This document shows, in pieces, positions 58,838 to 64,000 of a DNA stretch of 64,000 nucleotides. The position numbers and the translations under genes were made by a program. Every line of letters begins with the position of its first letter. The stretch's first letter is position 1. This stretch comes from Pratylenchus scribneri. Taxonomy: Eukaryota > Nematoda > Chromadorea > Rhabditida > Pratylenchidae. The notes below the pieces were generated by a model. That model worked only from the letters and a program-made list of their open reading frames with translations. It had not been told where the DNA came from and did no database searches. The stretch lies in the NCBI GenBank assembly GCA_030063045.1, contig JAQSEB010000202.1:1-64000 (forward strand), given 5' to 3'.

Positions 58838-59167
58838 TTTTTGCAGAAAAAATAGTATTTGTCTTCTAATAGTAAATCAGGAACCGATTTTAACCCAAAA
58901 CAAATTTTATACTATTTTATAGATCTCATCGAGACGCATCCAATGATATATAATTTGTCATGGTTTGGTCCAAAAAAAACTTGAAAAATTTTTTAAACGG
59001 TTTAATAACCTTTAATTTTGGGCCAAACCATGACAAATTATATACTAATTAATGCTTCTCGATGCGATCTACAAAATGGTATAAAATTTTTGGGGTCTAA
59101 AACTGGTTACTAATTTATAGAAGTCAAAAACTGTTTTTTTCAGCAAAAAAATACTTTTATTCTGCAA
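58838..59167. repeat. foldback in the last K3 intron
   Basis: TTTTGCAGAAAAAATAGTAT, TAGATCTCATCGAGACGCAT and ATTTGTCATGGTTTGG on the left mirror CCAAACCATGACAAATTATA, TCTCGATGCGATCTACAAAA and TTCAGCAAAAAAATACTTTT on the right. A diverged subfamily of the 18862 element. The rest of the intron (58633-59441) shows nothing else. Confidence 0.65.
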
Positions 59168-60627
59168 TAGTAACCGATTAAAAATTTGTTTCTTGTTAGT
59201 GTTAGTGAGCCAATTTCATTTTAATGACAGCCCGATTTAATTTTAATACTGGGGGATGGTTTAAATTTTGGTGACAATCAGCAGTCTGATTTTTTAATGA
59301 CAGCCTGTTTAAATTTAGTCAAGCCAATTGTTTCTAGGCTTTTTAATATTATATTTAAACCTAAAATTAAACTATTTGTCCTTGAATCTTTCCAAAACTT
59401 AATGCTAGTTCAAAATGCAATTAATTTTCTTTCCCCACAAGCAAACCCAAGCAATGGAACAAGAACAAAGACCAACTGCACTGGAAATCATCGAAAAATG
59501 CACACCAAAATTGGCCCATTTGGAGAGAATCCAAAGCGTACAAAAATCAGGAAAATATTCTTCCAATCTCAATAGCGGAGCTCTAATATCTGGAAGTCTT
59601 ACGGATGTTTCGGGAAGCAGCGTTCGAAGAGAAAGCAGCCTGACGAAAAGTTTCAAAAAAGGAATAAGATTTCGCCACATGAGTTTGGATAATTTTAAAT
59701 TTTTTGAACAAAAATCAGCACAACATTCTTCCAATCTGAACAGCGGTGCACTCATAAATCGGAAACCGGCAGATGATATTTCTGCTGGAGGCAGTGTTCG
59801 AAGAGGAAGCAGCTTGACGAAAACGTGGAAAAAAGGAATTTCCAAATTTCGTCGTTTGAGCTTGGATAATTTTAAATTTTTTAATTGATGAATTTTTCTG
59901 ATTGATTTTATGCATAAAAAAAATTTACTAAACTCATCGGTTTATGGAGATATTATAAAGGAAATTTATTATACCGATGAAACATTGAAATTGACTAAAT
60001 GGATATTGAAAAATGGCGAAAGATGATATATTTTCAGAATTTTATTCTAACTCCACAAATTATAATCAATCGATAAATCTCGTCAAAATCATCTTTTGAT
60101 TATATTAAAATATATGTTAAATCAATTTTAACATAGATTTGAGAAAAATTGTTTGATTATATTTAATTTAATTTTAATCGCCATTAATTTAGTCTTGAAT
60201 AAAAAAATCGATTTAAGCCACTCGATACGCTACAGTTTTGAGCAAAATATTATAATAAAGGACCAACTCTTTTAAAGATATATGGTTTTTGAGGATAAAC
60301 CCTTAAAACATTATAATTATTTTGGTATTATTAATTTTCGGCAATTCCATACTCTTTGGCAGACAAAATCTTAAATCGTCAAATGGATGAGTTCGCCAAA
60401 TGGCAAAAAAATTAAATATTATTCATTTCCATTTTACTGTTTCCTTACTATAAATATTTATGGACCTTAAAATTTTCGTAAATTTTCAATATGACAAACA
60501 AAAAAATTACAAATATTTTATTATTTAATAGGAAATTTTTATTCATCGTCTGTGAAATTGATTTTGTTCTTTTTTCCTTTTCTCTTCATTGATAATGTCC
60601 ATGTCCATACCCATATGAGACTGCTGT

Positions 60628-61389
60628 TCAAATAATCAGCGCAACAAAATCGTCAACAATGGCCAACCAAATCACAATGAACACCGAAAAGAGTGGAATA
60701 GTAAAATGATGGATTGCATTGTTCGCCTCGGTAGTTGTAATTTCGGGCTTATTTTTAACTGTCATTGGATCAGGACCAGCAGTAGTAGATTTGCTCAATT
60801 CCGGTGGATTTTGAGTTGTCGGAATAGGCTCATCAGGATGATTTGGTGTTGTCTTGCGCCATTCGGGTTCATCACCATGTTTGCATTCATCGCTGGAGCA
60901 AATTCGGCAACTGTGCATTTCCACATAAGGGCGTTCGGTTGTATTGCAATATTTATTATCCAAAGCTTTGCAAGCCGATGCTTTGTCAAACCCGGAAATG
61001 CATTCGGAAACTAAAAAAAATTAAAATATATTAAATTGTTCGGCAATCTTACTCCAATCTTCTCCTTCAGCAAATGGACCCTCTGGATCCGGAATGACAC
61101 TGCAATACGCGGACGCACAAACATCATTTGCATCCGGTGGACAATCAATGACCGCATAATTGGAGTAGCTAAAGCATCGCAAAGCATTGACTAAAAACAT
61201 TTGTTTATAAATTATAAATTTTTCTGAATCATTTTAAATTTAATTTTAGAGTCAAAAATAAATAGAATAGAAAAAAAAACTTTGAATTTATTCTTTCAGA
61301 TTGAATTTGATATAATTGCAATAAATTCATTAGTTACCATGGACGATGAAACCTAAAAGCAAAAATGCCAAAATTTTCAATGTCGACAT
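60628..61389 (-). CDS. secreted Cys-rich Ly6/uPAR-like protein, probably GPI-anchored
   Basis: Three exons: 61389-61338, 61190-61053 and 61010-60628, both introns phase 1, 190 residues. Signal peptide MSTLKILAFLLLGFIVHG; then LRCFSYSNY, a series of spaced cysteines (CPPD, VCAS, YCS, ECIS, ACKA, YCNT, SCRICSSDEC), a Thr/Pro-rich stalk (TTPNHPDEPIPTTQNPP), and a C-terminal hydrophobic segment (PLFSVFIVIWLAIVDDF) that fits a GPI-attachment signal. The fold resembles nematode three-finger (Ly6-like) surface proteins, though the usual CN end is not exact. It lies between kinase members K3 and K4. The 740 bp before it (59889-60627) show no gene. Confidence 0.7.
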
Positions 61390-61855
61390 TTTTGATAAAT
61401 GGCTTATATGTATTTAATATTAAAAAATTAAAAAAATATAATTAAGTATTTTTATTTGTTATAAATAAATAATTGTAAATAAATTGAATTAATGATAAAA
61501 ATTTAAAAAGGATTGAATAGGAAAAAAAACTATGTACGAATAAAATGAATGGAGGAATATGACTAATCATAATCACTAATTCCGGTGACAAATTCATTTT
61601 TATAATGTAGGCGAAAATTTTTTTTGATATTTACAAATCAATTTTGGTTTTTAAATTAATTTTTATTATTTTTATATTGGCCTAATTTATAAATTTGAGA
61701 AGAATTTTGCGGTGAAATTCATTTCATTATTTCACTTTATCCGTTATTTATTTCAAACATTTCGATAAATAATTACATTTTATTTATTCATCATTTGATA
61801 AATTTTTGTATTATTTTCTTAAATAATTAAAATATTGTTCAATTTTATAGTTGAT

Positions 61856-62395
61856 TTTGATTGTGAGCCAACGCTTTTTTCCAATATTTATATAAATTTT
61901 GTCTGCCCAATTCCATCATAATAATAAAGTGTTTATTTTCGTCGATTGATGAGTAAATTTCACTGAAAATTTTTCACAAATTTTAATTAAGAAATAGTTT
62001 TATAATTTTTATAATTTTTTATTCCGAAATAATTTCATAAAATTTTTTGCCTTATTTAAAGCTTTTTGAAGCAATTTAGTAAATATATTTAATAATGTTA
62101 TATATCTTTTATATAACTAAATATTTAAAATATTTAAAATTATAATCAACAAGAATTGATAATTATTTTTGCAAATTTTTACCCTCTTAAAAAGCTTAAA
62201 TTATGGCGAGAAAGTGCCCATATTGAAAATTCCGCATGTTGTTGAAAAATATCATTAAGTATTTCCAATTCATTTTCAATTCGATTATTATTTCTGTTGG
62301 TATTCGTTGGATTGGCCACTTTTATAGCCACGTAATTTGTCGGCGATTTTGCGGTCATTTCCCCAATTTTCACCAAAATAAATGGCATGAAAAAC
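61856..62395 (-). pseudogene. secreted kinase family remnant K4
   Basis: Two exons resembling K2 and K3 exons 2 and 3: 62395-62183 (VFHAIYFGENW, then NYVAIKVANP and LSFLRG after a one- or two-base shift at about 62355) and 61962 to about 61856 (FIIMMELGRQNLYKYWKKAL, then a stop). The signal-peptide exon and everything from the Cys insert onward are missing. A decayed fragment. The interval 61390-61855 has nothing recognisable. Confidence 0.75.
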
Positions 62396-62749
62396 CTTCA
62401 AATATGTATTATAAATTTTTTTTAATTTTGTAAATATTTTTATAATAAATTCAGGTTCGTATCCAGCAGAGGGTGGGGGCCATGGGCCCTTCTTTTGGAA
62501 CCAATGTCTCCAACCCCTTTTGGGGCCAATGGCACTCCAAACAAAGGAAAATTTTTTTCGCTGCGGAGCCATTTTCGGCTAATTTTCTGCATGCGGAGCC
62601 ATTTTTGGCAAACTCATATCATAACTAATTACAAGGAACCCAACCCAAACATCCTTTTATTCCTTGACAATATTTCCCCAATAAAATTTCGTCATTTTGG
62701 TTTATATATTTGTGAATTTTTTATTTTACTCCTTTTTTTTAATTAATTG

Positions 62750-62880
62750 TGTGTACATTTGATTTATTGATTTATCCTTTCCTTCATTTTGCCATCGTCA
62801 AATATATGTCTCTCCATCATGGGCTAATGCTGAAATATTTAATGTAAATATGTGGAGCGAGCGCAAAAATTACACTTCAA
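62750..62880 (-). repeat. dispersed repeat R2, short reversed fragment
   Basis: TTTATTGATTTATCC, CTTCATTTTGCCATC and GTAAATATGTGGAGCGAGCG match the reversed R2 blocks. The flanks 62400-62750 and 62880-63160 contain no supported gene. Confidence 0.4.
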
Positions 62881-63160
62881 AAATTCAAATAAGGCGAACT
62901 CTATGATGCCTATAAAACTACAATTAAACTGGCCCAATATATTTTTCCCTATCCAATATATATTTTAGAAGGGAATGGGCAAATGCCTACACAATCCTCA
63001 CTTATGTCAGTGTCTTAGATTTAATTCAAAAAAATAAGACCCATAAACAAAAAAAAGGAAGGTGGGGTCCATATCTTCGATTCTTGTCCTCTCGAGTGCG
63101 TCCTCCAAAGCAATTTGCTTCTCTTTAACGAAATTTTCTAAAGAATTTTTTCTAAATTTC

Positions 63161-63515
63161 GGCAATCCTTACGAATTGTGGTCTCGAAAAAATTTATTTT
63201 ATTAAAATTTTCAAAAAATTGTTTTTTGGGGGTTTTCGAAAGTATAGTATACAAATCTGACATCCGTTTAATTAAAACATGCCATTTTATTGCTGACTTA
63301 TACCATGAAAACGTCAAAAAAAGATAATTTTAGTAAATTTATCTTGGTTCATCCTTGGCCTTTTCATGGTAAAAGTCTGCAATATCTTACCAAGATGGTA
63401 AAATATAACAAAAAGGATGTCAGATTTGTGGTCATCAATCCCGAAAACTCTAAGAAAAGAATATAGAAAAATTAAAAAAGAATATTTTTCGGGACCACAA
63501 TTCATAAGAATTGCC
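63161..63515. repeat. 355-bp foldback element upstream of K5
   Basis: GGCAATCCTTACGAATTGTG, GTCTCGAAAAAATTTATT and ACAAATCTGACATCCG on the left pair with GGATGTCAGATTTGTGG, AATATTTTTCGGGACCACAA and TTCATAAGAATTGCC on the right. The loop carries TTCATGGTAAAAGTCTGC and CCAAGATGGTAAAATAT, related to 13190-13270. Confidence 0.7.
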
Positions 63516-63582
63516 TCAATTTCTATTGAATAAACATTTTTTATTCAGATTTTATTAAATTAAAACTTTAAATTACCCTTAA

Positions 63583-63837
63583 ATGACACCAGCAAAATTC
63601 ATCGTTTCTTTTATCTTTTTCATAATTTTTATGCAATTTTCAACGCCAACGCCAATATTTAATGCCCGAGACATATTCCCAATTGTGAATATGGATTTAA
63701 AAACAATTCCAACTCATCCAATTCATTGTTCCTGTTATAAAAATGAACTTTTATCAGAAATGGTGGCAGTGGAATTTCATGAAGGCCATAAATATTTAAT
63801 TTCCGAAAAGCCAATGGGCAAAGGTGGAACGTCATTG
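63583..63837 (+). CDS. secreted protein kinase K5, first exon (gene continues past the window)
   Basis: 85 codons up to a GT donor after GGTGGAACGTCATTG, the same position as exon 1 of K2 and K3. Signal peptide (FIVSFIFFIIFMQFS), CSCYK motif, MVAVEFHEGHKYLIS and glycine loop GKGGTSL. A TTCAG acceptor lies at 63544-63548. No further exon can be seen before 64000, so integrity cannot be judged. Confidence 0.75.
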
Positions 63838-63939
63838 GTAATTAAGAAAGTGAAATATTTCGTCCGGGGTCGATTCCACAATAAACAAAGGGCGGTGCAA
63901 ATATGGGCGATTCCACAATGGTGCAAATATAAAGTTTTT

Positions 63940-64000
63940 GGCTTCTAAAAAATTAGAAACTGGTTTTAGACCCCACAAACTTTATACTATTTTGTAGATA
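63940..64000. repeat. fragment of the 58838-type foldback at the window edge
   Basis: TTCTAAAAAATTAGAAACTG, then GTTTTAGACCCCACAAAC and TATACTATTTTGTAGAT, match the right arm of 58838-59167 in reverse. It lies in the first intron of K5 and is cut by the window end. Confidence 0.55.

Larger units (their letters stand above)
55274..59888 (+). pseudogene. secreted protein kinase K3, one frameshift
   Basis: Exons 55274-55543, 56064-56272, 56680-56906, 57637-57869, 58197-58632 and 59442-59888, with the same borders and phases as K2. Features: signal peptide (IIFFLTILMKFSTLS), CSCHK motif, KYLIS, loop GEGATAM, beta-3 Lys in CVAIKVA, Cys insert (FCRC, FCQKC), catalytic loop FIDLKPQN, TDFGAA, RAPEL, subdomain XI QRPTALEII and a Ser/Arg tail with an internal duplication (SSNLNSGALI twice, LSLDNFKFF or MSLDNFKFF twice). 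Exon 5 is 436 nt: the stretch ACGGACATTTTCTTTGGGTCG lacks two bases against K2 (about 58218), shifting the frame at the DIFSLG motif. All else is intact, so a recent lesion or a sequencing error are both possible. Confidence 0.8.

Overview
The window is eukaryotic and most likely from a nematode. I infer this from the strong AT bias, the many 45-80 bp introns with GT...TTTCAG or TTTAG borders, 5' acceptors just upstream of start codons, and two retroelement groups common in nematodes (Ty3/gypsy and BEL/Pao). A tylenchid, plant-parasitic-type genome is plausible but unproven. No rRNA, tRNA or CRISPR array was found. All coding calls come from reading splice sites and codon phase by eye.

There are three gene blocks. 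(1) An expanded family of signal-peptide-bearing protein kinases, with members or remnants at 1.1-6.1 kb (-), 12.4 kb (+, remnant split by a retrotransposon), 16.4-21.7 kb (-, the only complete intact copy), 55.3-59.9 kb (+, one frameshift), 61.9-62.4 kb (-, remnant) and 63.6 kb to the window end (+). Two other secretory genes lie among them: an eight-cysteine secreted protein at 13.5-14.9 kb (-) and a Ly6-like, probably GPI-anchored protein at 60.6-61.4 kb (-). (2) A segmental duplication of about 8.35 kb (copy A 24993-33331, copy B 45577-53933), in direct orientation. Each copy carries a KDM4-like JmjN/JmjC demethylase gene, an acidic-tail protein gene, a minimal STAR-type KH RNA-binding protein gene and a small gene with a duplicated exon. 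Copy A has frameshifts in the first two genes; copy B is open in all. (3) Between the copies, three arrays of a 28-bp satellite (about 180 units in total) enclose a BEL/Pao-type element whose 1070-codon gag-protease frame is open but which has no recognisable reverse transcriptase, RNase H or integrase.

A second retroelement, a non-autonomous Ty3/gypsy-like element at 9562-12394 with 319-bp LTRs and a GAAAG target duplication, sits in the 5' leader of a kinase-family remnant. The rest is repeat-rich: minisatellites with periods of 21, 40, 41, 67, 78, 139 and about 217 bp, several foldback families (some carrying CCCTAA-like interiors, some in kinase introns) and a dispersed repeat of about 430 bp. 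The pattern is that of a fast-evolving secretory gene locus that has been duplicated, invaded by transposons and partly pseudogenised.
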